Made by a program: the position numbers and the translations under genes. Below, piece by piece: positions 51,973 to 62,007 of a stretch of DNA of 64,000 nt. This DNA is from Deltaproteobacteria bacterium. GTDB taxonomy: Bacteria; Desulfobacterota; Desulfobulbia; Desulfobulbales; JAJRZW01. The notes beneath the pieces were generated by a model that saw nothing but the letters and a program-made list of their open reading frames with translations, was not told where the DNA came from and did not search any database. Location: assembly GCA_024275015.1 (NCBI GenBank), contig JAJRZW010000022.1, positions 1-64,000 of the forward strand, read 5' to 3'. The first letter of the stretch is position 1; the number at the start of each line of letters is the position of its first letter.

Positions 51973-54156
51973 GTGAGCGATAGCGACACTGACGGTCTTT
52001 ACATTCAGCTCTTCAGCATTCATGGCCTGATCCGCGGCGATGCCCCGGAACTTGGCCGCGATGCCGATACCGGCGGTCAGGTCAAGTATGTCCTTGAGTT
52101 GGCCCGGTCCCTGGCCTGCCGGGATGATGTCGTCCGGGTTGATCTCGTTACCCGGCTGATCAAGGATCGGGCCGTGTCCCCGGTTTACGCGGAAGAGATC
52201 GAACCTCTGAGTGACAAGGCCCGGATCGTCAGGATACAATGTGGTGGTCGTAAATACCTGCGCAAGGAGCTCCTCTGGCCCCACCTGGACGAATTTGTCG
52301 ACAAGACCCTCAGGTTTATCAAGCAGCAGGGGCGGGTGCCGGACATCTTTCACGGGCATTATGCCGATGCCGGTTATGTCGCCCGGGAGCTGGCAACCAT
52401 CTTCGGGATTCCCTTTATCTTTACCGGTCACTCCATGGGCCGGCACAAGAAGGATAAACTCACCGTTGAAGGCATGAGCGCCGATGATATCAATCGCCGT
52501 TACCATATCGACCGGCGGATCAGGGCCGAGGAACGGGTGATAAAGGACGCCGAGGCGATCATTACCAGCACCAGTCACGAGATTAACAAGCAGTACGGCC
52601 TGTATGATAATTTTGCCGTCGGTACCTTCCACGTTATCCCCCCGGGGATAGATTCGGTGACCTTCTATCCCTATTATAACGCCCAGCTGGATTATGACGC
52701 CGAGGACGAGATCGTAAAGCAGGCCCGGGTACTTCTGTTGCGGGAACTTTCCCGTTTCTGGGTCGCGCCGGAAAAGCCGTTTATTCTCGCCCTCTGCCGT
52801 CCGGACCAGCGTAAGAATATTTCCGGTCTCATCCGCGCCTATGGCAAGGACCCGGAATTAAAGGCGATTGCCAACCTTGCCATATTTGCCGGTATTCGTA
52901 AGGATATCAGTATGATGGAGGACAATGAACGCCAGGTCCTGACCGAGATGCTCTTGTTGATGGACCGTTATGATCTTTACGGACGCCTCGCTATTCCCAA
53001 GAAACATGATTTCACCACCGAGGTTCCGGAACTTTACCGTCTCTGCGCCGATAAGCGCGGGGTTTTTGTCAATCCCGCCCTGGTTGAGCCCTTTGGTCTG
53101 ACGATTATCGAGGCCTCTTCCTGCGGCCTGCCGATTATAGCCACCCGGGAGGGGGGGCCGGAGGATATCGTTAAAAACTGTGATAACGGTATCCTGGTCG
53201 ATCCCACCGAGGACAGTGATATCGCTACTGCCTGTCGCCGGATTCTGGTTGATCCGGAGCTGTGGGAACGCTATTCACGTAACGGCATCAACGGGGTGCG
53301 GGAACATTATTCATGGCCTTCCCATTGCCGGAAAACCATGGTGGTGATCAAGCGGGTCTGTGCGCGGGTCATGGAAGGGACCAGCGCCGGGGTCGGCCGG
53401 GAGGTGGTTTCGGTCGGTCACCGCCTCACCCGGGTCGGACGGCTGCTGATAACCGACGTTGACAATACCCTGGTCGGGGATGAGACTTCTCTCGTTCGCC
53501 TTCTTGCGATCCTTAAGGAACACGAGCATGATATTGCCTGGGGGGTGGCCACCGGCCGCAATCTTAACCGCACCCTCGGGGCCCTGGCTGAATACGGGGT
53601 GCCGATGCCGGATTTTATAATCGCCGCCGTGGGTACCGAGATATTCTACGGCCCGGATCTGATCTGCGACAACGGCTGGCAAAGGCATATCGGTTACCAG
53701 TGGAAACCCGGGGATGTTAGCGATATCCTCAGCGGCCTCTCCTTTCTCTATCCCCAGGACGATGAGGACCAGAGTCCGTTCAAGATCAGCTATCTGATGG
53801 AAGACGACCCTGCGCTCCTGGCCCGGGTCCATCACCTGCTTCAGGAAAGCAACATCCGCTATAACCTTGAGTTTTCAAACGGCCAGTTTCTTGATATCCT
53901 GCCCTACCGGGCCTCAAAGGGCAAGGCGGTGCGATACCTGAGCTATAAATGGGATACCCCCCTGAAGCGGATCATGGTCTGTGGCGATTCCGGCAACGAC
54001 GCCGAAATGCTCCGCGGTGACACCTGCGGCCTGGTGGTGGGTAATTATTCCCATGAGCTTGAAGATATGAGAGGATTAAAGCGGATGCGTTTCAGCCGGG
54101 AAGAATACGCCGCCGGGATAATCGACGGGCTTAATTATTACAAGTGGGTGCATTGA
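51973..54156 (+). CDS. Bifunctional sucrose-phosphate synthase/sucrose-phosphatase
   Basis: Makes sucrose 6-phosphate from UDP-glucose and fructose 6-phosphate and then dephosphorylates it. The GT-B part includes DTGGQVKYVLELARSL, HGHYADAGYVA, TGHSMGRHKKDKL and the EX7E region EPFGLTIIEASSCGLP. From about residue 495 a HAD-type phosphatase follows (LITDVDNTLVGDET, SKGKAVRYL, VCGDSGNDAEML). I place the start at GTG 51973, which has GGAGG just upstream; the ATG at 51904 would add residues encoded by an element remnant. First gene of a sucrose operon with sucrose synthase and fructokinase. Confidence 0.92.
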   Translation: MSDSDTDGLYIQLFSIHGLIRGDAPELGRDADTGGQVKYVLELARSLACRDDVVRVDLVTRLIKDRAVSPVYAEEIEPLSDKARIVRIQCGGRKYLRKELLWPHLDEFVDKTLRFIKQQGRVPDIFHGHYADAGYVARELATIFGIPFIFTGHSMGRHKKDKLTVEGMSADDINRRYHIDRRIRAEERVIKDAEAIITSTSHEINKQYGLYDNFAVGTFHVIPPGIDSVTFYPYYNAQLDYDAEDEIVKQARVLLLRELSRFWVAPEKPFILALCRPDQRKNISGLIRAYGKDPELKAIANLAIFAGIRKDISMMEDNERQVLTEMLLLMDRYDLYGRLAIPKKHDFTTEVPELYRLCADKRGVFVNPALVEPFGLTIIEASSCGLPIIATREGGPEDIVKNCDNGILVDPTEDSDIATACRRILVDPELWERYSRNGINGVREHYSWPSHCRKTMVVIKRVCARVMEGTSAGVGREVVSVGHRLTRVGRLLITDVDNTLVGDETSLVRLLAILKEHEHDIAWGVATGRNLNRTLGALAEYGVPMPDFIIAAVGTEIFYGPDLICDNGWQRHIGYQWKPGDVSDILSGLSFLYPQDDEDQSPFKISYLMEDDPALLARVHHLLQESNIRYNLEFSNGQFLDILPYRASKGKAVRYLSYKWDTPLKRIMVCGDSGNDAEMLRGDTCGLVVGNYSHELEDMRGLKRMRFSREEYAAGIIDGLNYYKWVH

Positions 54157-54243
54157 AACCCCGAATTTTATCTCAAGTTTATCCGCGGGATTTTCGTCGG
54201 CCGACCGCCTGACCATTAAACCTGAACCTCAATAAGACCCGTA

Positions 54244-56658
54244 ATGTCCAAAAGTCTTAAAAGTTTTATCGACGAGCCTGAGATTCCCGGGATAAAGAAA
54301 TTTTTTTTCTCCCTGACCCGGGAAGAAGAGAAAATCCTCCTCAGGAACCGGATACTGCAGCTCTTCGGTCAGTTTATCGAGTCCGAGGGCGTCAGCGGAA
54401 GGCTGTCAAGCTCATGGCGTTTTATCCGTAAGGTCCAGGAGATTATCCGTGAGGGCGAACGGTTGATCATGGTCTTCCGCCACCGCCGGGCCAGTTGTCG
54501 GATCTACGCCTTGAACGGCAAGGATGACGGCCTCGAACAACTGGCGGTAAGGGACTTTCTCTATATCAAAACCGCGCTTCTCCGTCCCGACATTCCCCCG
54601 GGCCATCGTACCCTTGAGGTCAATCTCGCTCCCTTTTACGATTATGGCCCCAATCTCCGTGATCCCCATACCATCGGTCATGGGATCAAGCATCTTAACC
54701 GTTACATGTCCGCCAACCTTTCAAATCAGCCGGAACGATGGACCCGGGCCCTGTATGAATTTCTGAAACTTCATCACCTTCACGGGGTTCAGCTCCTCCT
54801 TGACGGCAATATGATTCGTTCCACCGCCGGGCTTGAGAACGCCATTGAAGACGGGATCGACTATCTCGAGCGCGCCGCTGATGACGATGACCCCCTTGAT
54901 GTCGTCCGGGCCCGGCTTAAGGCCTTCGGCTTTCTCGACGGCTGGGGCGACAGCCGTGAGCGGATCATGGAGACCTTTCATCTCCTCCAGGACACCCTGG
55001 AACAGCCAAGTGAAGAGGCCCTGGAGGAATTTCTCTCCCGGATTCCCATGGTCTCCAAGGTGGTCATGGTTTCGGTCCATGGCTGGTTCGGCCAGGAGAA
55101 CGTCCTCGGTCGTCCCGACACCGGCGGTCAGGTGGTTTACGTTTTAAATCAGGCCCGGGCCCTGGAACGTTACCTTGAGGAAGACCTCCGCCGGTCCGGG
55201 CTGGGTATTTCCACCAAGATCATCATCGTTACCCGCCTTATTCCTGAGAACGAAGGCACTTGTTCGGACCAGCGTCTTGAGAAGGTGCGGGGGAGTAAAA
55301 ACGTCTGGATTCTCCGGGTGCCCTTTGTTGACGGTCACGGTCGGGTGTTGCCCCAATGGATCAGCCGTTTCTCGGTCTGGCCCTACCTCGAAGAGTTCGC
55401 GGTGGCGGCGGAAAAGGAGATCAGGGCCGAACTCTCCGGCCGTCCCGACCTGATCATCGGTAATTATACTGACGGCAATCTTGTTGCCACCCAGTTGTCG
55501 CGGATGATGGGGGTGATCCAGTGCAACATCGCCCATGCCCTGGAGAAGTCGAAATATCTTTTCAGCGACCTTTACTGGCAGGACTTTGAGGAGGAATACC
55601 ATTTCTCCATGCAGTTCATGGCCGATCTGATAGCCATGAACCAGGCCAATTTTATCATTACTTCCACCAGTCAGGAGATCATCGGCTCCGATCATGCCAT
55701 CGGTCAGTATGAGTCATATCAGTTTTTTACCATGCCGGGGCTTATGCAGGTGATAAGCGGCATAAATCTTTTTCATCCCCGTTTTAACGTCATCCCCCCC
55801 GGGGTCAATAACGAGGTCTTCTTTCCCTTTACCGAGAGCGAACGCCGGCTGCCGAAAAGTCATCAGGAGGAACTGGCGCGGGAGCTGTTTGAGACCTGCG
55901 GTCCCGACAGTCTCGGCGAGCTAAAAAACCCCGATCTGCCGCCGATCTTCACCATCGCCCGCCTCGACCGGATCAAAAACCTCACCGGCCTGGTCGAGGC
56001 CTACGGCAAAAGCGAACGCCTTCGCGGGTTGGCCAATATCATTCTGGTGGCAAGTGTTATCGACCCCTCGCGGTCAAAAGACGCCGAGGAAAAGGCGGAG
56101 ATCAACCGGATGCACGAATTGATCAACACCTATGACCTCGGGGGGCATATCCGCTGGATCGGCCGGATCTTAGGTAACGAAGAGGCGGGCGAGGCATACC
56201 GGATCATGGCCGACCGCTGCGGGATGTTCGTGCAGCCGGCGTTGTTCGAGGCTTTCGGCCTGACCATTCTCGAGGCCATGCACTCGGGCCTGCCGGTGCT
56301 GGCGACCCAGTTCGGCGGTCCTCATGAGATCATTGAGCACGGGGTGTCCGGCTTTCTTATCAACCCCACCGACCATGAGACCATGGTGGCGAGGATCGCG
56401 GAATTCCTTGAGAACTGCACCGCCGCCCCGGAGTATTGGCAGGGTTTCTCCGAACGGGGACTGGCGCGGGCGAGAAAACGTTTCACCTGGGACCTCCATT
56501 GTCGTGACCTGACCCGGTTGACCAAAGTCTACGGTTTCTGGCGCTACTCCATCTCCCATGATGCCAAGAGTCGCCTGAGCCAGTATTGCCACCTGCTGTA
56601 CCAGCTTTTTTTCCAGACCCGGGCCGAGAAAATTAAGATCGGCGGGGGGGGATCATGA
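54244..56658 (+). CDS. Sucrose synthase
   Basis: Reversibly splits sucrose and UDP to UDP-glucose and fructose. 804 residues, the length of plant and cyanobacterial enzymes. The N-terminal 270 residues are the SUS-specific regulatory part (LEVNLAPFYDYGPNLRDP). The glycosyltransferase part has VSVHGWFGQENVLGRPDTGG, FTIARLDRIKNLTGLVEAYG and the EX7E stretch EAFGLTILEAMHSGLP. It follows the synthase-phosphatase gene by 87 bases and overlaps the fructokinase gene by four bases (ATGA). Confidence 0.95.
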   Translation: MSKSLKSFIDEPEIPGIKKFFFSLTREEEKILLRNRILQLFGQFIESEGVSGRLSSSWRFIRKVQEIIREGERLIMVFRHRRASCRIYALNGKDDGLEQLAVRDFLYIKTALLRPDIPPGHRTLEVNLAPFYDYGPNLRDPHTIGHGIKHLNRYMSANLSNQPERWTRALYEFLKLHHLHGVQLLLDGNMIRSTAGLENAIEDGIDYLERAADDDDPLDVVRARLKAFGFLDGWGDSRERIMETFHLLQDTLEQPSEEALEEFLSRIPMVSKVVMVSVHGWFGQENVLGRPDTGGQVVYVLNQARALERYLEEDLRRSGLGISTKIIIVTRLIPENEGTCSDQRLEKVRGSKNVWILRVPFVDGHGRVLPQWISRFSVWPYLEEFAVAAEKEIRAELSGRPDLIIGNYTDGNLVATQLSRMMGVIQCNIAHALEKSKYLFSDLYWQDFEEEYHFSMQFMADLIAMNQANFIITSTSQEIIGSDHAIGQYESYQFFTMPGLMQVISGINLFHPRFNVIPPGVNNEVFFPFTESERRLPKSHQEELARELFETCGPDSLGELKNPDLPPIFTIARLDRIKNLTGLVEAYGKSERLRGLANIILVASVIDPSRSKDAEEKAEINRMHELINTYDLGGHIRWIGRILGNEEAGEAYRIMADRCGMFVQPALFEAFGLTILEAMHSGLPVLATQFGGPHEIIEHGVSGFLINPTDHETMVARIAEFLENCTAAPEYWQGFSERGLARARKRFTWDLHCRDLTRLTKVYGFWRYSISHDAKSRLSQYCHLLYQLFFQTRAEKIKIGGGGS

Positions 56659-57491
56659 TCGTATGTGCCGGCGAGGTGGTATGGGATGAGTTTCCCCGGG
56701 GTCGTATCCTTGGCGGGGCTCCGGTGAATGTCGCCTTTCATCTTGCCGTCCTGGGGTTGCCGGTGGCGGTGATTACCGCGGTGGGCGCCGACGGGCTGGG
56801 GCGGGAAACCCGGGAAAGAATCGCGGCCCTGGGGCTGCCGCTGGCCGGGGTCCAGGAAAATCGGCTTCCCACCGGCAGGGTGCGGATCACCTTTGGCGAG
56901 AATGGCGAACCAGATTTTGATATCGTTGCCCCGGCCGCCTGGGACGAAATCGATTCGGCTCCGGCGATGGCGGTGGCCGGGGATAATTTCAATCTTGTTT
57001 TCGGCACTCTGGGGCAGCGGGCGTCCGTAAGCCGCGGGACGATCCGGGAACTCGCGGTCGCGGCCGGGGTCTGTTTTTACGATGTCAATCTCCGGCCGCC
57101 GTTCACCACCTTTGATCTGGTGCGGGATTCTCTGGCCCTGGCTGATATCGTCAAGCTCAATCGTGGGGAATTGCTTGACCTCGGGGCCGAACTTGATCTC
57201 GGCCGCCGGGAAGAAGGTATTGCGTCCTCACTGATCAACCGGTATAAATTGGTGGCCCTGATTGTAACCTGCGATAAGGACGGGGCCTGGCTTGCGGTGG
57301 GGGAAAAGATCTTCCGCGTCCCCGGCAAAGAGGTAAAATCGGTCGATCCGGTCGGTGCCGGCGACGCCTTTTTTGCCGCCTTTATCGAGGGATATGTCAA
57401 TGGTCGTGACTGGCAGGACTGCCTTGATATGGCCAATGACCGCGGGGCCATGGTGGCCGCCCTTCCCGGTGCGACTCCGGTGCTTGAGTGA
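56655..57491 (+). CDS. PfkB-family carbohydrate kinase, probable fructokinase
   Basis: Phosphorylates the fructose released by sucrose synthase, closing the cycle to fructose 6-phosphate. PfkB motifs: GRILGGAPVNVAFHLAVLG near the N-terminus and the catalytic DPVGAGDAFFAAFIEG at about residue 232. 278 residues is slightly short for the family. The four-base overlap with the sucrose synthase gene makes fructose the likely substrate. A family A element follows 44 bases after its stop. Confidence 0.88.
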   Translation: MIVCAGEVVWDEFPRGRILGGAPVNVAFHLAVLGLPVAVITAVGADGLGRETRERIAALGLPLAGVQENRLPTGRVRITFGENGEPDFDIVAPAAWDEIDSAPAMAVAGDNFNLVFGTLGQRASVSRGTIRELAVAAGVCFYDVNLRPPFTTFDLVRDSLALADIVKLNRGELLDLGAELDLGRREEGIASSLINRYKLVALIVTCDKDGAWLAVGEKIFRVPGKEVKSVDPVGAGDAFFAAFIEGYVNGRDWQDCLDMANDRGAMVAALPGATPVLE

Positions 57492-57534
57492 CAAGAAGTG
57501 GCAGGGTCTCCGGTTGTGCCGGATACACAAGAAT

Positions 57535-57722
57535 GACGGTCTCGTAACAGTTCCCGCGGAGGCGTCTTCGGCGATTTTCGGAAAAAGCACCGGGTGGGGG
57601 GATGCGTTAAAAAATCCCGCATGTTTGAGGGCATAGCCCGAGTTCGGGATTTTAGCAGCCCGCCGCCCGGTGCCCGAAAATCGTCGTTTTCAGCCGGAGC
57701 GGGGAATTGTTACGACTTCATC
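57535..57722 (+). repeat. Family A dispersed palindromic element, copy 5
   Basis: 188 bp from gacggtctcgtaacag to ttgttacgacttcatc, with aaatcccgc...agggcatagcccgag...cgggattt at the centre. It fills most of the 347-base gap between the fructokinase and purC genes and is the source of several 60-90-residue ORFs in the track. Confidence 0.9.
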
Positions 57723-57838
57723 AAGAATAAAAAGACAAAAGAGAATGGTAAGTATACTTGGACGCGGTCGGCTTGAACCGCCGTATCCGTATCCTTGCCC
57801 CCGGATTATCGCCGTCAACCTTCAGCCCCCTGAAAAAA

Positions 57839-58717
57839 ATGCTTATCACCCAGACCGATTTTCCCGAACTTAAACTCCTCAACCGTGGCAAGGTTCGTGA
57901 CCTTTACGAGGTCGAAGACATGCTCCTCATGGTCACAACCGACCGTATCAGTGCCTTTGACGTGGTCATGGCCGACCCCGTGCCCGGTAAGGGCAAGGTC
58001 CTTACCGCCCTTTCCCTGTTCTGGTTTGATTTTTTACAGGACATTGTCAAAAACCACCTGATAAGCGCCGATGTCGCGGAATATCCCGCCGTCTGCGCCC
58101 CTTACGCCGAAGAACTCAGGGGCCGGAGCATGCTGGTGAAAAAGGCTGACCCCCTGCCGGTGGAGTGTATTGTCCGCGGTTATATCTCCGGCTCTTTCTG
58201 GAAGGCTTACCAGAAGTCGACAACCGTCTGCGGCTTTGACCTGCCGCCGGGGATGCGGGAGTCGGAACCATTCCCCGAGGTTCTTTTTACCCCCTCGACC
58301 AAGGCCGAATCAGGTCTGCATGATGAGAATATATCCTATGCCCGGATGGAGGAGATTCTCGGGGGTGATGTCGCCGTCCGGGTGCGGGAGATATGCATAA
58401 ATATCTATGAGAAGGCGGCCTCCTATGCCCGCGGGCGCGGGATCATCATTGCCGATACCAAGTTTGAGCTTGGTTTTCATGACAACGAGCTGATTCTGAT
58501 CGACGAGGTCATGACCCCGGATTCCTCCCGCTTCTGGCCGGTGGATCAATACGCCCCCGGCGGGGCGCAGCCGAGTTTTGATAAACAATTCCTCCGCGAC
58601 TACCTGAGTTCACTCGAATGGGACAAGAACCCGCCGCCGCCGCCGCTGCCGGCGGAGATCCTTGAAAAAACCGGGGCCAGGTACCGGGAAGCGGTACAGC
58701 AACTGACCGGGAGATGA
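57839..58717 (+). CDS. purC: SAICAR synthetase (PurC)
   Basis: Condenses CAIR with aspartate to SAICAR, the step after PurE. 292 residues, the longer bacterial/yeast-type PurC. Motifs: [61 protein letters not shown] and [15 protein letters not shown]. The family N-terminus fits the ATG at 57839, although the ribosome binding site is weak; the earlier start reads element sequence. It is followed three bases later by the yceH gene. Confidence 0.95.
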   Translation: MLITQTDFPELKLLNRGKVRDLYEVEDMLLMVTTDRISAFDVVMADPVPGKGKVLTALSLFWFDFLQDIVKNHLISADVAEYPAVCAPYAEELRGRSMLVKKADPLPVECIVRGYISGSFWKAYQKSTTVCGFDLPPGMRESEPFPEVLFTPSTKAESGLHDENISYARMEEILGGDVAVRVREICINIYEKAASYARGRGIIIADTKFELGFHDNELILIDEVMTPDSSRFWPVDQYAPGGAQPSFDKQFLRDYLSSLEWDKNPPPPPLPAEILEKTGARYREAVQQLTGR

Positions 58718-58720
58718 ACC

Positions 58721-59341
58721 ATGGCCGATTTCGAGGCGTTGCGACCGGAAGAGCTGCGGGTAATCGGGGCCCTGATGGAAAAGGAGGTGACAACTCCCGA
58801 TTATTATCCCCTGTCGTTGAACAGCCTTGTGGCCGCCTGTAATCAGAAGTCAAGCCGTGATCCGGTGGTGGCCTACAGTGAAGAACTGGTGGTGGATACC
58901 CTGCGGGGACTCAAATCCAAGCAGCTTGTGGTCCAGAGTGACGCCTCCAGGGTCCCCCGTTACGGTGAGAATTTTGTCGGTAAATTCGGCCTTATTCCCT
59001 CGGAGGCCGCTATCCTCTGTCTCCTGATCCTGCGCGGCCCCCAGACCGTTGGAGAGCTGAAATCCCGCGCCGCGCGGATGTATGAATTTCCGGATCTTTC
59101 CGCGGTGCGGGAATCATTTGCGACCCTGATTGACATGGGACTGGTAGCAAAACTCCCGCGTCAGCCGGGGCGCAAGGAGTCACGCTACGCCCATCTTTTA
59201 GCCGGTGATTGTCACGAAGAGCCATCCGTCCCGGGGTGCCCGGAGGAGACGGGGTCATCAGTGGACGCGCTGGCGGAATTACGCTCCAGAATCGACGCCC
59301 TTGAACAGGAGTTCCATGAGTTCAAACGCCAGTTTGAGTGA
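58721..59341 (+). CDS. yceH: YceH-family (DUF480) protein
   Basis: 206 residues, clearly the YceH/UPF0502 family: EELRVIGALMEKEVTTPDYY PLS near the N-terminus, NQKSSRDPVV and LLILRGPQTVGELKSRA. The fold is two winged-helix domains, and the last 25 residues form a short coiled coil (ELRSRIDALEQEFHEF). The function is not established; DNA binding is suggested by the fold. It starts three bases after the purC stop with the GGGAGATGAACC region as ribosome binding site, so it is co-transcribed with purC. Confidence 0.93.
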   Translation: MADFEALRPEELRVIGALMEKEVTTPDYYPLSLNSLVAACNQKSSRDPVVAYSEELVVDTLRGLKSKQLVVQSDASRVPRYGENFVGKFGLIPSEAAILCLLILRGPQTVGELKSRAARMYEFPDLSAVRESFATLIDMGLVAKLPRQPGRKESRYAHLLAGDCHEEPSVPGCPEETGSSVDALAELRSRIDALEQEFHEFKRQFE

Positions 59342-59455
59342 CGCTCTTCCGTCCCGATTTCCGCTTTTTCTTGACTTGCCTCCGGCCTTTATAAGAACAT
59401 GGTTGTACATGGCTTGGGGAAGGTTGTATCCAAATCTGGATGGGGGAGATCCGGT

Positions 59456-61903
59456 TTGTCATTGTCTGACTACAAGTTCATTGATCTGGTCGATATCGAT
59501 GTCCTGGGGGGTATGCTTGCCGATCTTTACGCCGCCGTCCGTATTCCCTCGGCTGTTATCGACATGGAGGGGAATTTTCTTACCGGAGTCGGCTGGCAGC
59601 GGATCTGTCTGGATTTTCACCGCAAAAACCCCGCAGCCGAGAAGATCTGTATCAAGAGCGACACCTATATCCGGGATGAAATAAACGCCGGCAAACCCTA
59701 TGCCATTTATCAATGTCCCCACGGACTGGTCGATTCCTGCTGCCCGATAATAATTGAGGGCCGGCATATGGCCAGTGTCTTTACCGGTCAGTTTCTTCAT
59801 GCCCAGCTTACCGATGAGGTTATTGAGCGTTTCCGGGGCCAGGCCCGGCGTTTTGGTTTTGATGAAAAGGATTATCTCGGCGCCCTGGCCGAGGTCCCGG
59901 TGTTTTCCCTTGAAAAACATCAGGCTATCCTTGCCTTTCTCTCGCAGCTCGCGACCCAGATCGCCCATATGGGGCTTAATAATCTGCGGATAATAGAGCA
60001 GAAAAAGGTGGTCGAGGAGAGTGAAAAACTATACCGCGGTATGTTCCAGGTTAACCGGTCGATTATGCTTCTGATCGATCCCGCCTCCGGCGCTATCGTT
60101 GACGCCAACCCCGCCGCCTGCGCCTTTTACGGCTATGACCACGACGGGATATGTCGCATGAGGATAGGCGATATCAACGTCCTGCCGGAAGCGGAACTCC
60201 GGCGGGAGCTTGACGCGGCCAGGATCGCGAAGCGGCATCATTTTTGTTTCACCCATCGCCTGGCCGACGGATCGCTTCGTGAGGTCGAGGTATACAGCAG
60301 CCCGATTATTCGTCAGGGCCGTAAACTTCTTTACTCCATCATCCACGATATCAGCGACAAGGCCCGGCTTGACAGGGCTCTGGCCGAGAGCGAGAAACGT
60401 TTGCAGGCCTTTCTTGATCACGCCAGTATCGCCATTTATCTGAAAGACCGGGAGCATAGATACCTTCAGGTCAACCGGAAGTTTGAAGAGCTGACCCATA
60501 TTCCCAGAGACAGCTTCATCGGCGGAGATGATTATGATTTCTTTCCCCGGGAGCTCGCCGAGATTTTTCAGGCCCAGGACAATAAGGTCATTGCCCGGGG
60601 GCGGCCCCTGGAGTTTGAGGAAACCATTACCCTGCCTGACGGGGAATATACCTTTATCACCGCCAAATTTCCTCTTCTCGATGCTGCGGGCGAGGTCTAC
60701 GCGGTGGGCGGTATCTGTACCGATATCAGCCATATTCGCCGTATGGAGGGGGAATTGTTTCAGGCCCATAAGATGGAGGCCATCGGTACCCTGGCCGGCG
60801 GTATTGCCCATGACTTCAATAATATGCTGGCGGCTATTCTTGGTTATGCTGAATTGGCGAAACTTGACCTGCCCGTTGACAGTCAGGCCGCGGAATATCT
60901 CGATCAGGTGCTGACGGCCGGCAACCGCGCCCGCGATCTGGTCCGGCAGATCCTTACCTTCAGCCGCAAGGGCCAGGACACCATGCGGCCGCTCAACCCC
61001 GCTCCGGTGATCAAGGAGGCTGTTAAAATGCTTAATTCCTCCCTGCCGTCAACGGTGACCATAGAGGCGGAGTTCGATTCTGAATGCGGCGTTATTTTAG
61101 CCAATCCGGTAAACGTCCATCAGGTATTGCTCAATCTCTGCGCCAACTCCCTTCATGCGATGGAAAAGGAAAAGGGGACTCTTGCGATCAGGCTGACGCA
61201 GGTGGAGATCAGCCCCGGAGAGATCAGCCCGGGTGATGATGTTTCTCCGGGAACGTTTGTTGAATTGATGGTCAGTGATACCGGCGAGGGGATGGCCCCT
61301 GCGGTCATAAAGCGGATATTCGAACCCTATTTCACCACCAAGGGGGTGGGCAAGGGCAGCGGCATGGGCCTGGCCCTGGTCATGGGGATCGTCAAGAGTA
61401 GTAACGGTTTCATTACTGTTAAAAGCGTTCCGGGGCAGGGAAGCACCTTCAGAGTCTTATGGCCGGTGCTGGAAGAGGATGCCCAGGGGAGCGACCCGGA
61501 GGAGGATGAGCATGACCTGCCGCGGGGGGACGAACGGATTCTGGCGGTTGACGACGACGAAAACATCGTCGCCATGTACGCCGACACCCTCGGCCGTCTT
61601 GGTTATCAGGTGACCGCCCATGCCGACAGCGGCAAGGCCCTTACCGCTTTTGAAGATGACCCCGCCGCCTTTGATCTCATTATCACCGACCAGACCATGC
61701 CGGGCCTGACCGGAGTGGAGCTTGCCGCCGGGGGTTTTCGTCTCAGGCCGGAGATGCCGGTTGTCCTCTGCACCGGGTATAGCTCGATTATCCCCCGGGA
61801 AGAGGTGGCAAGAGAGGCGGGAATCCGGCGGTTTCTGATGAAACCGGTCAGTCGCGGCCGTCTGGCCCGGACGGTGCGGGAGGTACTGGACAAAGGGGAT
61901 TAG
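59456..61903 (+). CDS. PocR-PAS-PAS hybrid sensor histidine kinase with receiver domain
   Basis: About 815 residues, no transmembrane helices. A PocR sensor domain comes first (about residues 1-175: IYQCPHGLVDSCCPIIIEGR, FTGQFLH); it is known for binding small ligands and has conserved cysteines. Two PAS domains follow (about 190-330 and 335-460). The kinase core has the H-box AGGIAHDFNNMLAAILGYAE and GSGMGLALVMG. The receiver has the Asp in LIITDQTMPGLTG. I start at TTG 59456, which has GGGGGAG eight bases upstream; the ATG at 59399 has no ribosome binding site. No response regulator gene follows. Confidence 0.9.
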   Translation: MSLSDYKFIDLVDIDVLGGMLADLYAAVRIPSAVIDMEGNFLTGVGWQRICLDFHRKNPAAEKICIKSDTYIRDEINAGKPYAIYQCPHGLVDSCCPIIIEGRHMASVFTGQFLHAQLTDEVIERFRGQARRFGFDEKDYLGALAEVPVFSLEKHQAILAFLSQLATQIAHMGLNNLRIIEQKKVVEESEKLYRGMFQVNRSIMLLIDPASGAIVDANPAACAFYGYDHDGICRMRIGDINVLPEAELRRELDAARIAKRHHFCFTHRLADGSLREVEVYSSPIIRQGRKLLYSIIHDISDKARLDRALAESEKRLQAFLDHASIAIYLKDREHRYLQVNRKFEELTHIPRDSFIGGDDYDFFPRELAEIFQAQDNKVIARGRPLEFEETITLPDGEYTFITAKFPLLDAAGEVYAVGGICTDISHIRRMEGELFQAHKMEAIGTLAGGIAHDFNNMLAAILGYAELAKLDLPVDSQAAEYLDQVLTAGNRARDLVRQILTFSRKGQDTMRPLNPAPVIKEAVKMLNSSLPSTVTIEAEFDSECGVILANPVNVHQVLLNLCANSLHAMEKEKGTLAIRLTQVEISPGEISPGDDVSPGTFVELMVSDTGEGMAPAVIKRIFEPYFTTKGVGKGSGMGLALVMGIVKSSNGFITVKSVPGQGSTFRVLWPVLEEDAQGSDPEEDEHDLPRGDERILAVDDDENIVAMYADTLGRLGYQVTAHADSGKALTAFEDDPAAFDLIITDQTMPGLTGVELAAGGFRLRPEMPVVLCTGYSSIIPREEVAREAGIRRFLMKPVSRGRLARTVREVLDKGD

Positions 61904-62007
61904 CGGCGCGGGGACGCTCCGCCGAAGTGAAAATCAGGCAAAAAACGCATGAATTCATATAGATACATGCTCGGGTGTCACTAAGCCGTCACTGGTTCAG
62001 GGGCCTG

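Noticed and set aside
57355-57776. ORFs of 60-93 residues between fructokinase and purC
   Set aside because: One starts inside the kinase gene in another frame; the rest translate the family A element.
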